Positions 1-8,315 are shown, counted from the stretch's first letter. The stretch is DNA of 9,759 nucleotides from an uncultured Micrococcaceae bacterium (GCA_937896705.1 CALBOC010000030.1:1-9759), one strand, 5' to 3'. A program made the numbers and translations. Notes: generated from the sequence alone by a model not told the origin.

Positions 1-1595
1 TAAACGAGTTTGCGGAGTCGTACGAACCGGCCGACACCGAACGTGTCGAGGTTGGGTACGTTACCAGCGCAGCCGACGGAATTGCCCGCGTCGAAGGACT
101 TCCTTCGGTCATGGCAAACGAATTGCTGCGTTTCGATAATGGCATTACTGGACTGGCACAGAACCTCGACCCCCGTGAAATCGGCGTCGTCGTTCTTGGC
201 GACTTCCAAGGCATCCGCGAAGGCATGAAGGTATACCGCACCGGCGACGTACTATCAGTACCGGTCGGTGACGCTTACATGGGGCGAGTAGTAAACCCCA
301 TCGGTGAACCAATCGACAACCTCGGTCCGATTGAAGCCGAAGGCCGCCGCGCACTAGAACTTCAGGCACCGGGCGTGACCCAACGTAAATCGGTGCACGA
401 ACCACTCCAGACCGGTATGAAAGCCATTGACGCCATGATCCCAATCGGTCGTGGCCAGCGTCAGCTGATCATTGGTGACCGTCAGACCGGGAAAACCGCC
501 ATCGGTGTCGATGCGATTCTGAACCAGAAAGCCAACTGGGACTCGGGGGATCCGAACAAACAGGTACGTTGTATCTACGTTGCCGTTGGCCAGAAGGCTT
601 CGACCATCGCATCCGTTCGCGGCACACTCGAACGCGAAGGCGCACTGGAATACACCACCATCGTTGCTGCACCAGCATCTGACCCCGCAGGCTTCAAGTA
701 CTTGGCACCATATGCCGGGTCGGCCATCGGTCAGCACTGGATGTACGGCGGCAAACACGTGCTGATCGTATTTGACGACCTGTCCAAACAGGCCGAAGCT
801 TACCGTGCGGTGTCGTTGCTGCTGCGTCGTCCACCGGGTCGTGAAGCCTTCCCGGGCGACGTCTTCTATCTGCACTCTCGGTTGCTGGAGCGTTGTGCAA
901 AACTCTCCGACGACATGGGTGCCGGTTCAATGACCGGTCTACCCATCGTCGAGACCAAAGCCAACGACGTCTCGGCCTACATTCCTACCAACGTCATTTC
1001 AATTACCGACGGTCAGATCTTCTTGCAGTCCGACCTGTTCAACGCCAACCAGCGTCCAGCGGTTGATGTGGGCATTTCGGTATCTCGCGTTGGTGGTGAC
1101 GCCCAAATCAAGGCGATGAAGAAAGTCTCCGGTACGTTGCGTATTGACCTCGCACAGTACCGCGACATGGAAGCCTTCTCGATGTTCGCCTCGGACTTGG
1201 ATGCCTCCACACGCCGTCAGCTGGATCGCGGTGCTCGTCTGATGGAACTGCTCAAACAGCCGCAGTACACCCCGTATCCGGTCGAAGACCAAGTTGTCTC
1301 CATCTGGGCCGGTTCCCGTGGTCACATGGACGACGTGCCAGTCTCGGATGTGCAGCGCTTCGAATCCGAATTCCTCCAGCACCTGCGCTTGAACAACGTT
1401 GCCCTCCAGGACATCGCCGAAACCGGCCAACTGTCCGAGGACACCGAACAAGCACTGATCCGTGAGGTCGAAAGCTTCAAGAAGGCCTTCCTCGCCCAGG
1501 GTTCCAACTCGCAGGTTGAGCCAGGTCACGAAGAATTCGACGCCATCGAAGACGGCGCTGTCGAGCAAGAACGCATCGTCCGCCAGAAACGCTGA
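1..1595 (+). CDS. atpA: F1Fo ATP synthase subunit alpha (5' partial)
   Basis: AtpA is the non-catalytic nucleotide-binding subunit of F1, forming the alpha3beta3 hexamer with AtpD on the cytoplasmic face of the membrane. The reading frame is open from base 3 ([11 protein letters not shown]...), so the gene begins outside the window. By comparison with remembered Arthrobacter AtpA, about 15 residues are missing; 530 codons are visible. An in-frame ATG at 111 is internal, because conserved family sequence ([17 protein letters not shown]) lies upstream of it. Visible motifs are the Walker A GDRQTGKT (474-497), Walker B VFDD (768-779), and the SVSRVGG motif, whose Arg at 1086-1088 corresponds to the family's arginine finger. 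The C-terminus QERIVRQKR is of Micrococcaceae type. The gene ends TGA and is followed by atpG after 63 bp. Identity is essentially certain. Confidence 0.98.
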   Translation, partial: NEFAESYEPADTERVEVGYVTSAADGIARVEGLPSVMANELLRFDNGITGLAQNLDPREIGVVVLGDFQGIREGMKVYRTGDVLSVPVGDAYMGRVVNPIGEPIDNLGPIEAEGRRALELQAPGVTQRKSVHEPLQTGMKAIDAMIPIGRGQRQLIIGDRQTGKTAIGVDAILNQKANWDSGDPNKQVRCIYVAVGQKASTIASVRGTLEREGALEYTTIVAAPASDPAGFKYLAPYAGSAIGQHWMYGGKHVLIVFDDLSKQAEAYRAVSLLLRRPPGREAFPGDVFYLHSRLLERCAKLSDDMGAGSMTGLPIVETKANDVSAYIPTNVISITDGQIFLQSDLFNANQRPAVDVGISVSRVGGDAQIKAMKKVSGTLRIDLAQYRDMEAFSMFASDLDASTRRQLDRGARLMELLKQPQYTPYPVEDQVVSIWAGSRGHMDDVPVSDVQRFESEFLQHLRLNNVALQDIAETGQLSEDTEQALIREVESFKKAFLAQGSNSQVEPGHEEFDAIEDGAVEQERIVRQKR

Positions 1596-1610
1596 TCGAC
1601 CCTAGCATCA

Positions 1611-1632
1611 GGTGCCGGGTCTTCCCGGCACC
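1611..1632 (+). other. Intercistronic hairpin between atpA and atpG
   Basis: GGTGCCGGG (1611-1619) and CCCGGCACC (1624-1632) form a perfect 9-bp, GC-rich stem closed by a TCTT tetraloop, 15 bases after the atpA stop. No U-run follows (CGCTATAGG), and the atpG ribosome site starts 13 bases later. It is therefore more likely an mRNA processing or stability element, or a partial attenuator, than a full terminator. The pairing is seen directly; the role is inferred. Confidence 0.6.
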
Positions 1633-1645
1633 CGCTATAGGTCAC

Positions 1646-1653
1646 AGAAAGGA
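1646..1653 (+). promoter_or_regulatory. Ribosome binding site of atpG
   Basis: AGAAAGGA lies five bases before the atpG ATG at 1659, a good match to the anti-Shine-Dalgarno complement. It supports that start. Confidence 0.7.
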
Positions 1654-1658
1654 AAAGC

Positions 1659-2555
1659 ATGTCAGCAGCCGATATTCGGGTCTTTCGCAATAAGATCGAT
1701 TCGACGACGTCGATGAAAAAGATCTTCAACGCGATGGAACTGATCGCTACTTCGCGTATCGGTAAGGCACGCCAGCGTGTGGCAGCTTCGATGCCCTATG
1801 CGAATGCAATTACTCGGGCCGTCTCAGCGGTCGCGTCACAACAAGACATCGAGCACGTCCTGACGTCGGAACCTGAAAATCCACGTCGGGCCGCTGTGCT
1901 CATCATGTCCAGTGACCGCGGCCTGGCCGGAGCGTATTCCGCAAACATCCTGCGCCACGCCGAGACCTTGATTGAACGCCTCTCTGATGAGGGCAAATCC
2001 GCTGATCTATACCTGATCGGGCGCAAGGCTCAGGCGTACTTCGATTTCCGTCGTCGTTCGTACAAAAAATTCTGGACCGGTTCGACCGACAGCCCTGAAT
2101 TCGATGTCGCCAAAGACGTCGGCGAAACCCTCGTCGAAGCGTTTTTGACTGACTACGAAGACGGGGGCGTAGACGAGATTCATATCGTCTACACCGAGTT
2201 CAAATCGATGGTCAAACAGGACCCCATGGTCGTGCGTCTTCTCCCGCTGGAAGTTGTAGACGAAGAAGTCACCGATGAAACGGAACTCTTCCCACTCTAC
2301 GAATACGAGCCAGCACCCGAAGAAGTCTTAGATGCACTGCTGCCCAAATACATCGAATCGAGAATCTTCTCCTCGATGCTGCAGGCAGCCGCATCCGAAC
2401 TGGCCAACCGTCAGCGGGCCATGAGCTCCGCCGGTGATAACGCCGAAGACCTCATCCGTGAATACACTTTGCTGATGAACAACGCCCGTCAGGCTTCCAT
2501 TACTCAGGAGCTCACCGAACTCATCGCCGGTGCAGACGCACTGGCCGAGTCCTAA
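1659..2555 (+). CDS. atpG: F1Fo ATP synthase subunit gamma
   Basis: AtpG is the rotating central stalk that couples proton flow through Fo to conformational change in the alpha3beta3 head. The 298-residue product has the two conserved terminal helices that form its coiled coil. The N-terminal one is residues 1-45 ([22 protein letters not shown]..., with ...[10 protein letters not shown]). The C-terminal one runs from about residue 230 to the end ([22 protein letters not shown]..., with ...[20 protein letters not shown]). The middle carries the Rossmann-like region ([20 protein letters not shown]). Length is normal for actinobacterial gamma subunits. The start is supported by AGAAAGGA five bases upstream and by alignment to the usual MGAQLRVYR-type N-terminus. 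It lies between atpA and atpD in the standard order. Nothing is odd about it. Confidence 0.97.
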   Translation: MSAADIRVFRNKIDSTTSMKKIFNAMELIATSRIGKARQRVAASMPYANAITRAVSAVASQQDIEHVLTSEPENPRRAAVLIMSSDRGLAGAYSANILRHAETLIERLSDEGKSADLYLIGRKAQAYFDFRRRSYKKFWTGSTDSPEFDVAKDVGETLVEAFLTDYEDGGVDEIHIVYTEFKSMVKQDPMVVRLLPLEVVDEEVTDETELFPLYEYEPAPEEVLDALLPKYIESRIFSSMLQAAASELANRQRAMSSAGDNAEDLIREYTLLMNNARQASITQELTELIAGADALAES

Positions 2556-2557
2556 CG

Positions 2558-4066
<1,509 letters not shown>

Positions 4067-4069
4067 CCT

Positions 4070-4339
4070 ATGGCCGATAACCTTCTGAATGTCGAAATTG
4101 TTGCCGAGGATCACTTCTTGTGGTCCGGGCAGGCCCGCTCCGTGTCAGCTCGAACCATTGACGGCGAGATCGGAATCTTACCGGGTCACCAACCGCTATT
4201 AGCGGTGCTGGGTGACGGTGAAGTCGTGATCGAAGCTGCCGATGGTGCGGCCGTGACCGCGCAAGCAAATGGTGGCTTCTTCTCGGTGGACAACGATCGG
4301 GTGACCATCGCTGCCACGCAGGCGGAGCTGTCAGCCTAA
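4070..4339 (+). CDS. atpC: F1Fo ATP synthase subunit epsilon, short form
   Basis: AtpC is the epsilon subunit at the foot of the central stalk, coupling gamma to the c-ring and, in many bacteria, inhibiting ATP hydrolysis. The product is only 89 residues and consists of the N-terminal beta-sandwich alone: LNVEIVAEDHFLWSG, then the family signature DGEIGILPGHQPLLAVL (residues 31-47), then the last strands ending VTIAATQAELSA. Typical epsilon subunits of 120-140 residues add a C-terminal two-helix domain that carries the inhibitory function; it is absent here. Short forms are known in Micrococcaceae relatives, so this is likely a lineage trait rather than a truncation. No helix-coding sequence follows in any frame, because the next gene begins at the base after the stop. 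Confidence 0.95.
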   Translation: MADNLLNVEIVAEDHFLWSGQARSVSARTIDGEIGILPGHQPLLAVLGDGEVVIEAADGAAVTAQANGGFFSVDNDRVTIAATQAELSA

Positions 4340-4792
4340 ATGCCATCGTGGCTGGCCTGGACGCTACTTGCAGCCGCCCTGATAGCGTTCGTAGTCGTTG
4401 TGATATTCGCCTGGCGATTATTCACGCTGCTACGAACACCGGGGTCCTTCAAAGCGCGTCTGGTTTCCGACCATGAGACAAACCAACCCGGTCGACCCGT
4501 GGTCGTGTCCTATAACGAGTACTCGGTAGAAATTTTCTCGGTGTACTCGATCTGGCCACGACCGCGCTTGACCGTGCCGCGGCACTATCTGGAAGTGACT
4601 CGTGCTCCGCGCCGCACCCGAATTCGGGCGTGGCTTCAGCTCGAGAACACCCAGACCGGGCGGCACATTACGATCGCCGCCGCGCAAGAACACGCCTCCG
4701 AGCTGACCACCTGGTACGAATCCGGTCCCGCAGTGGGGATCGGTCACTGGCGGGAAGCGCCCCGCAGGCGTCAGCGACGGCGCTATTTCTAA
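4340..4792 (+). CDS. DUF2550 family single-pass membrane protein
   Basis: This is a 150-residue protein of unknown function. One TM helix spans about residues 5-27 (LAWTLLAAALIAFVVVVIFA), followed by a probably cytoplasmic basic domain with conserved aromatic and Arg positions (FSVYSIWPRPRLTVPRHYLEV, split around the WPRPR core) and a very basic tail (RRRQRRRYF). A DUF2550 protein directly follows atpC in many actinobacteria (in M. tuberculosis, Rv1312 after Rv1311), and both size and pattern fit. The ATG directly follows the atpC TAA, with no strong ribosome site of its own, so translation probably depends on ribosomes finishing atpC. The position suggests a link to ATP synthase assembly or the membrane, but no function is established. 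Confidence 0.85.
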   Translation: MPSWLAWTLLAAALIAFVVVVIFAWRLFTLLRTPGSFKARLVSDHETNQPGRPVVVSYNEYSVEIFSVYSIWPRPRLTVPRHYLEVTRAPRRTRIRAWLQLENTQTGRHITIAAAQEHASELTTWYESGPAVGIGHWREAPRRRQRRRYF

Positions 4793-4808
4793 GCACACAT
4801 TGCACCGT

Positions 4809-4841
4809 TGGTTAGTTGGTACGTGGATGGCCTGCTAACCA
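4809..4841 (+). other. Inverted repeat downstream of the atp operon
   Basis: TGGTTAG (4809-4815) and CTAACCA (4835-4841) can form a 7-bp stem with a 19-base loop, followed by GGGGTCCTTT. It may be a first, weaker termination or processing hairpin ahead of the strong one at 4857-4896. The large loop makes this uncertain. Confidence 0.3.
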
Positions 4842-4856
4842 GGGGTCCTTTGGCTC

Positions 4857-4896
4857 AATGCCCTCCGGCTCAGATTGCTCTGACCCGGAGGGCATT
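4857..4896. terminator. Strong hairpin, probable bidirectional terminator
   Basis: AATGCCCTCCGG (4857-4868) pairs perfectly with CCGGAGGGCATT (4885-4896). After one C-C mismatch the stem continues with TCAGA/TCTGA, leaving a TTGC loop. It lies 64 bases past the DUF2550 stop on the + strand and 9 bases past the NagA-like stop on the - strand, between convergent genes. The + side is followed by GTCGTACCTTT, with only a weak T-run; the - side has none. This U-poor layout is common in actinobacteria. The stem is seen directly; termination is inferred. Confidence 0.75.
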
Positions 4897-4905
4897 GTCG
4901 TACCT

Positions 4906-5847
4906 TTAGCGCATCGCCGCACATACCAGTTCGTGATCGACACCGGCCGCCACCAGGTCGTCGTGGATCGCCAGCAGATCCTTGCCACCCGACGCGATCG
5001 TCTGCCCGTCGCTAAGGCGCGGACCGTCATCCGGCGTCTCGCTGAGCACAGCGTGCCCGAGTCGGATGGTCCCGGTCGCGATGGGCGCACGTCCCGGCAC
5101 GCGGGTGGCTGCTGAAGCGTCTGATACCAACCGGACCGCCTCAGGATGGTGTCGAAACCACCACCGCACCAGGTCCGGAGCCAGGTGGAGTCCGTCGGCA
5201 ATAAGCTCCACGTTCACCCGTTGGGCCTGAGCTGCCTCGAATACCGCAAGCAGCGGACCGGGATCACGATGATGAAACCCCCGCATCGCATTATAGAGAT
5301 GCGTGATGACCACAGGCCGGCCGGTTAGCGCATAAATTTGCTCTATGGCCTTCCGCATCTGTTCGTAGTTGGCTCCCGTATGGCCCAGCGCCGGTTCAAT
5401 GTCATGCCGCACGAGTTGTTCGATTAGTCGTGATGAACCGGGCAGTTCGGGTGCAAGCGTCATCATGCTGACCATGCCCGTATCGCGTTGCTGCCCGAGC
5501 ACCTGGTCGACACAGCGTTGACCCGAGGCACCGTTGGGGAGCTCGAGCACATGGTGCGGATGCGCCCCGGCAAACTCCGGGGCGAGAAAGGGCCCCTCCA
5601 GGTGCACCCCGGCCAGCAAGCCAGCTGCGTGCAGCCCGCCCAGCCGGTCGAACGCCTCGGTTAGGGCGGCTAACTCAAGGCTCGGCAGGGAAGCGGTAAC
5701 CGAAAAAGTGCGTCGTGTTGCCAGCAAGGTCAGGGCATCGCGGATGTGGGGGACCGGCGAGGTCGCGAAATCCACGCCGGCTATACCGTGTATGTGACGA
5801 TCGGTGAAGGTCTGGGCGCAGGAGTTAGAAGAGTCGGGAGTCGGCAT
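4906..5847 (-). CDS. NagA-like N-acetylglucosamine-6-phosphate deacetylase, minimal form
   Basis: This is an amidohydrolase-superfamily protein closest to NagA, which deacetylates GlcNAc-6-phosphate to glucosamine-6-phosphate in amino-sugar and cell-wall recycling. In the 313-residue product I see the HIH metal motif (H18, H20), HLEGPF (E84), [17 protein letters not shown] (H156), HLYNAM (H183), DGLH (H221) and VSDASAA (D243). The H221-D243 spacing of 22 equals that of E. coli NagA (H251, D273). NagA proteins are usually 380-400 residues; this one lacks about 40 residues before HIH and about 40 at the C-terminus, the parts that build the small beta-sandwich domain. The ATG at 5847 was chosen because GCGAGG lies eight bases upstream; ATGs at 5871 and 5868 are less well placed. 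It overlaps the nucS end by 23 bp. Activity and substrate are uncertain. Confidence 0.8.
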   Translation of the reverse strand: MPTPDSSNSCAQTFTDRHIHGIAGVDFATSPVPHIRDALTLLATRRTFSVTASLPSLELAALTEAFDRLGGLHAAGLLAGVHLEGPFLAPEFAGAHPHHVLELPNGASGQRCVDQVLGQQRDTGMVSMMTLAPELPGSSRLIEQLVRHDIEPALGHTGANYEQMRKAIEQIYALTGRPVVITHLYNAMRGFHHRDPGPLLAVFEAAQAQRVNVELIADGLHLAPDLVRWWFRHHPEAVRLVSDASAATRVPGRAPIATGTIRLGHAVLSETPDDGPRLSDGQTIASGGKDLLAIHDDLVAAGVDHELVCAAMR

Positions 5848-6520
5848 CGTCGACGCCTCGCATTGCATCATAATCCAGCGTGACCGTGGTGAACCCGCGG
5901 TCTTCCGCTAGCACCCGAGCCTGGGGTTTAATCTGCTGGGCCGCAAAGATCCCGTGCACGGGCGCAAGCAACGGGTCGCGGTTGAGCAGCTCGACGTATC
6001 GGGAGAGTTGTTCGACCCCGTCGATATCTCCGCGGCGTTTTAGCTCGACGGCGACCGTCTCACCGGTGCCGTTTTTCGCCAGAATATCCACCGGACCGAT
6101 CGCGGTCATATACTCGCGACGAATGAGCTGGTATCCATCGCCGAGCCGGTGAATTTGCTCGGCCAAGAGCCGCTGCAGATCCGCCTCCACCCCGTCTTTG
6201 ACCAGCCCCGGATCGACACCCAGCTCGTGCGAGGAATCGTGTTCGATCGCATAGACACTGATAATAAGCCGGTCATCGGCTTTCTGGGATTGCACGGTCC
6301 ACACCGCGGTGATACCTTCATCCGCTTGGGTCTGGGTCGGTTCCGAGACCAAGACTTTGGCCGGCGGGGTCATCCAGTTGAGCGGTTTATACGAACCGCC
6401 ATCGGAGTGGACTAGGACGGCCCCGTCGGCTTTGAACATGATCAGGCGTTTGGCCGGGGATAAATAGGCGTTCAACCGGCCGGCATAAGTGACAGAACAT
6501 TCGGCAATGACAAGTCGCAT
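5825..6520 (-). CDS. nucS: Mismatch-specific endonuclease NucS/EndoMS
   Basis: NucS is the endonuclease of the non-canonical mismatch repair found in actinobacteria and archaea that lack MutS/MutL; it cuts both strands at mismatches. The 231-residue product has the N-terminal beta-rich dimerisation domain ([20 protein letters not shown]) and a C-terminal RecB-like nuclease domain. Its active-site residues are in GPVDILA (D145) and VELKRR (E159, K161), followed by Q171 in GVEQLSRY, one position off the mycobacterial numbering. The last residues, DSRLF, fit the C-terminal sliding-clamp-binding tail known from actinobacterial NucS. The start matches the usual MRLVIA N-terminus. The stop lies inside the downstream NagA-like gene. 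In M. tuberculosis nucS (Rv1321) is also close to the atp operon, so the location is conserved. Confidence 0.95.
   Translation of the reverse strand: MRLVIAECSVTYAGRLNAYLSPAKRLIMFKADGAVLVHSDGGSYKPLNWMTPPAKVLVSEPTQTQADEGITAVWTVQSQKADDRLIISVYAIEHDSSHELGVDPGLVKDGVEADLQRLLAEQIHRLGDGYQLIRREYMTAIGPVDILAKNGTGETVAVELKRRGDIDGVEQLSRYVELLNRDPLLAPVHGIFAAQQIKPQARVLAEDRGFTTVTLDYDAMRGVDDADSRLF
5856..5861 (-). promoter_or_regulatory. Ribosome binding site of the NagA-like gene, inside nucS
   Basis: On the - strand, GCGAGG sits eight bases before the ATG at 5847 and within the nucS codons for MRGV. It favours this ATG over those at 5871 and 5868. Its location implies translational coupling to nucS. Confidence 0.45.
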
Positions 6521-6530
6521 AACGAGCTTT

Positions 6531-6536
6531 AGTCTA
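6531..6536 (-). promoter_or_regulatory. Candidate -10 element of nucS
   Basis: On the - strand, TAGACT lies 10 bases before the nucS ATG. No convincing -35 is visible, and no Shine-Dalgarno sequence lies in AAAGCTCGTT before the ATG. The mRNA would have a very short or absent leader, which is common in actinobacteria. Confidence 0.35.
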
Positions 6537-6584
6537 ATGGGTGTTTTACGGTTCGTAGCCCAGCGTGGGGGACCGGCGAGTATG

Positions 6585-6598
6585 TGACAATAGTGTCA
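6585..6598. promoter_or_regulatory. 14-bp inverted repeat over the start of the Zn-finger-like gene
   Basis: TGACA (6585-6589) and TGTCA (6594-6598) are perfect inverted arms around ATAG. The repeat ends on the A of the ATG at 6598 and contains GACAAT (6586-6591), which sits exactly where a -10 box of a leaderless transcript would be. It lies 65 bp from the divergent nucS start and could be an operator. The repeat is seen directly; protein binding is inferred. Confidence 0.4.
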
Positions 6599-6930
6599 TG
6601 GCTCGGAAGAATAAGCGCCGGCGGGACCAGAACCCGAAACGTGGCAGAAAGCATCGCAGCAGCCCTTCCTCAGGGGTCTCCCGGGCGCTGGCCGCCACCA
6701 ATTACACCCACGAACAAGCTTTCGACGGAGCCTGGCACGTCCGGCATATTACGGCCTGGCGTGCGGTCAAAGATTACACGTGTCCTGGCTGTTTGGGGAC
6801 GATACCGCAGGGCCAACCGCACGTGGTGGCCTGGCGCTCGGACTGGTTGATGGGCGACGAAGACGCCGGGCAGCAGCGTCGACACTGGCATACCGCCTGC
6901 TGGAAGAACCGGCAACAGGATTTACGCTAG
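6598..6930 (+). CDS. Small basic protein with CxxC/HxHxxC putative zinc site
   Basis: This is a 110-residue protein of unknown function. The first 20 residues are very basic (MARKNKRRRDQNPKRGRKHR). The C-terminal half has CPGC (C62, C65), H75 in QPHVVAW, and RRHWHTACW (H96, H98, C101), a layout that suggests a structural zinc site. I recall similar short actinobacterial proteins beside nucS, often annotated only as 'ATP/GTP-binding protein'; no P-loop is visible here. The ATG at 6598 was chosen over the GTG at 6565 because the basic N-terminus matches remembered relatives. No Shine-Dalgarno sequence precedes it, so translation may be leaderless. It is divergent from nucS, and its TAG overlaps the stop of the convergent AI-2E-type gene. 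The basic head could bind nucleic acid; this is inference. Confidence 0.75.
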   Translation: MARKNKRRRDQNPKRGRKHRSSPSSGVSRALAATNYTHEQAFDGAWHVRHITAWRAVKDYTCPGCLGTIPQGQPHVVAWRSDWLMGDEDAGQQRRHWHTACWKNRQQDLR

Positions 6931-8168
6931 CGCGCATCCTGATAGGGGACATAGAGTTCCCGAACCAACACCAAGATCCCGGCCACGGTCGGAATGGCCA
7001 TCAGCGCGCCAAGTACCCCCAGCAACGAGCCACCCGCAATCACCCCGATGACCGCCAGTGAGCCGGGGATGGCCACGGTGCGTTGCATGATGCGCGGCGA
7101 AATCACATAGGCTTCAATTTGTAAGTAAACGAAGTAGATGATCGCGAAAATCAGCGCGGATTGCCATCCGGCGAGAAACGCCAGTGCGGTGATCACAATC
7201 CCGCCGGTTACCGCACCCACCAGCGGAATGAAAGCCATGAACGCCGCGAAAATCGCCAGCAGGGCCACGTATTGCAGCCCCGCGACCGATACCGCGATGA
7301 AGGCCACGATGCCGTTGAGGGTGGCCACCAGCGACTGCCCGACCACATAGTGGCCCACCGAAGCGGTGATCTTTTCGGATAAGTACTCTAATCGCTGTCG
7401 ACGCGAACGAGGTGCTAGCCGGTACATCCAGGATTTGATCGTTGGCAGGGACGCTAAGAAATACAGCGTTAAGACCACCACGATCAGCACCGAGAAGCCG
7501 ACGTTGAGGATCGCGGTACCGACACCCAAAATGCCGCCCAGCAGATTGCTGAGGTTAGTGCTATCGGCGACAAACCGGTTGACCTCGGTGGTAATGACGG
7601 TGGCCACATCAAATTCGTCGTCTATTGAACGGAAGAATTCGGATTCGATAAAGTCCGAGACCACGGTCGGGAGCCGTTGCACAAACTCACTGGCCTGTTC
7701 CACGATGACCGGGACCAGCGCGGAAATAAACAGTGTTGCGATACCCACGAGGATGACCACCGCGACCAGGACCCCCACACCTCGTGGCGCCCCCCAGGAT
7801 TGGATCTTGGACACGACGGGATCCAGACCCAAGGTGATAAAGATCGCTGCCAGAATCCACACCAACAACTGGACATTGGATGAGACCAACACATACAGTG
7901 CCAGTGCGAGTCCCACTCCGACGGTGAGTAAGAAGCCGGTGCGGATGGGGCGGGATACGACCTCGGCGGCCACGACCACCGGTGAATCGGAGGCTACTTC
8001 TTCGACACCCTCCACGATCGGTGTGGTGGGATAGTCTTCGGGCTCGGGCAGGGTGAATTGTTGCTGTGCACGTCTGCCGGCCATCCGGCCCCGGGCACCA
8101 GCAACCCGCTGCCTGAGGTTCTTCAGCGCCTGCGCCACGTTTTGGCGCGGTGTTGGTTTATCGACCAC
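6927..8168 (-). CDS. AI-2E family transporter (PerM-like membrane protein)
   Basis: This is a 413-residue polytopic membrane protein of the AI-2E/PerM family, whose members include an autoinducer-2 exporter and Na+/H+ antiporters; the substrate here is unknown. Residues 1-76 are hydrophilic and probably cytoplasmic: basic up to about 33, then Pro/Glu-rich. Hydrophobic segments lie near 77-96, 100-116, 131-155, 216-239, 279-297, 298-320, 321-348 and 368-405. The soluble stretch 156-215 between TM3 and TM4 is typical of the family, as are FIPLVGAVTGG (313-323) and IEAYVISPRIM (351-361). The frame stays open upstream to an ATG at 8303, but I prefer GTG 8168: the added 45 residues look non-coding, and TAATGT lies seven bases before the GTG, suggesting a leaderless mRNA. 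The stop overlaps the convergent gene's stop. Confidence 0.88.
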   Translation of the reverse strand: MVDKPTPRQNVAQALKNLRQRVAGARGRMAGRRAQQQFTLPEPEDYPTTPIVEGVEEVASDSPVVVAAEVVSRPIRTGFLLTVGVGLALALYVLVSSNVQLLVWILAAIFITLGLDPVVSKIQSWGAPRGVGVLVAVVILVGIATLFISALVPVIVEQASEFVQRLPTVVSDFIESEFFRSIDDEFDVATVITTEVNRFVADSTNLSNLLGGILGVGTAILNVGFSVLIVVVLTLYFLASLPTIKSWMYRLAPRSRRQRLEYLSEKITASVGHYVVGQSLVATLNGIVAFIAVSVAGLQYVALLAIFAAFMAFIPLVGAVTGGIVITALAFLAGWQSALIFAIIYFVYLQIEAYVISPRIMQRTVAIPGSLAVIGVIAGGSLLGVLGALMAIPTVAGILVLVRELYVPYQDAR

Positions 8169-8175
8169 GCTTAAC

Positions 8176-8181
8176 ACATTA
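8176..8181 (-). promoter_or_regulatory. Candidate -10 element of the AI-2E family gene
   Basis: On the - strand, TAATGT is followed by seven bases and then the GTG at 8168, so transcription would start at or next to the start codon. No good -35 is seen. It supports the GTG start over the upstream ATG. Confidence 0.35.
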
Positions 8182-8233
8182 CGGCAGCGGGGTAGCAACC
8201 GGGCAGACCTAAACGGCGCGGTGGGCCTCGGAT

Positions 8234-8245
8234 TGCTACTATTAT
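8234..8245 (+). promoter_or_regulatory. Candidate promoter of the downstream membrane protein gene
   Basis: TGCTACTATTAT offers an extended -10 (TGC then TACTAT at 8237-8242) or an overlapping TATTAT (8240-8245). The 147-bp gap between divergent genes (8169-8315) holds this, the AI-2E candidate -10 and the ribosome site at 8302. No -35 consensus is visible. The leader would be roughly 65-70 bases. Confidence 0.4.
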
Positions 8246-8301
8246 GGAAAGCTAGCCGGGTGGCATCTGCAGGGGTGCGCCAAACCAAAAATTGGATGAA
8301 C

Positions 8302-8309
8302 AAAGGTGA
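8302..8309 (+). promoter_or_regulatory. Ribosome binding site fixing a TTG start
   Basis: AAAGGTGA ends six bases before TTG at 8316. Its TGA (8307-8309) is itself an in-frame stop for the downstream reading frame. Only ATT (8313) and TTG (8316) lie between that stop and the coding region, so the TTG start is well supported. Confidence 0.65.
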
Positions 8310-8315
8310 CAGATT

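Noticed and set aside
999..1568. 189-residue - strand open frame inside atpA
   Set aside because: It lies antisense to highly conserved atpA sequence, which explains its openness; no motif or ribosome site is present.
4806..4850. tRNA-like stretch (GGTTAGTTGGTA resembling a D-arm, CTGCTAA resembling an anticodon loop)
   Set aside because: The bases flanking CTGCTAA do not form a 5-bp anticodon stem, and there is no T-arm or acceptor stem. A simple inverted repeat explains the pairing better.
4812..5201. 129-residue open frame on the - strand across the terminator and the NagA-like 3' end
   Set aside because: It runs in a different frame over well-supported coding and hairpin sequence, shows no family motif and has no ribosome site.
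7366..8034. 222-residue + strand open frame opposite the AI-2E family gene
   Set aside because: It is a Ser/Thr-rich shadow of a clear membrane-protein gene. The - strand frame has hydrophobic segments and family motifs; this one has none.
8285..8295. CCAA-AAA-TTGG inverted repeat in the leader of the last gene
   Set aside because: Arms of only four bases in an A-rich stretch are expected by chance; no second copy was noticed nearby.
8169..8303. Upstream extension of the AI-2E family gene to the ATG at 8303
   Set aside because: The 45 added residues are unlike family N-termini and cover the divergent promoter region. The GTG at 8168 has a well-placed TAATGT.
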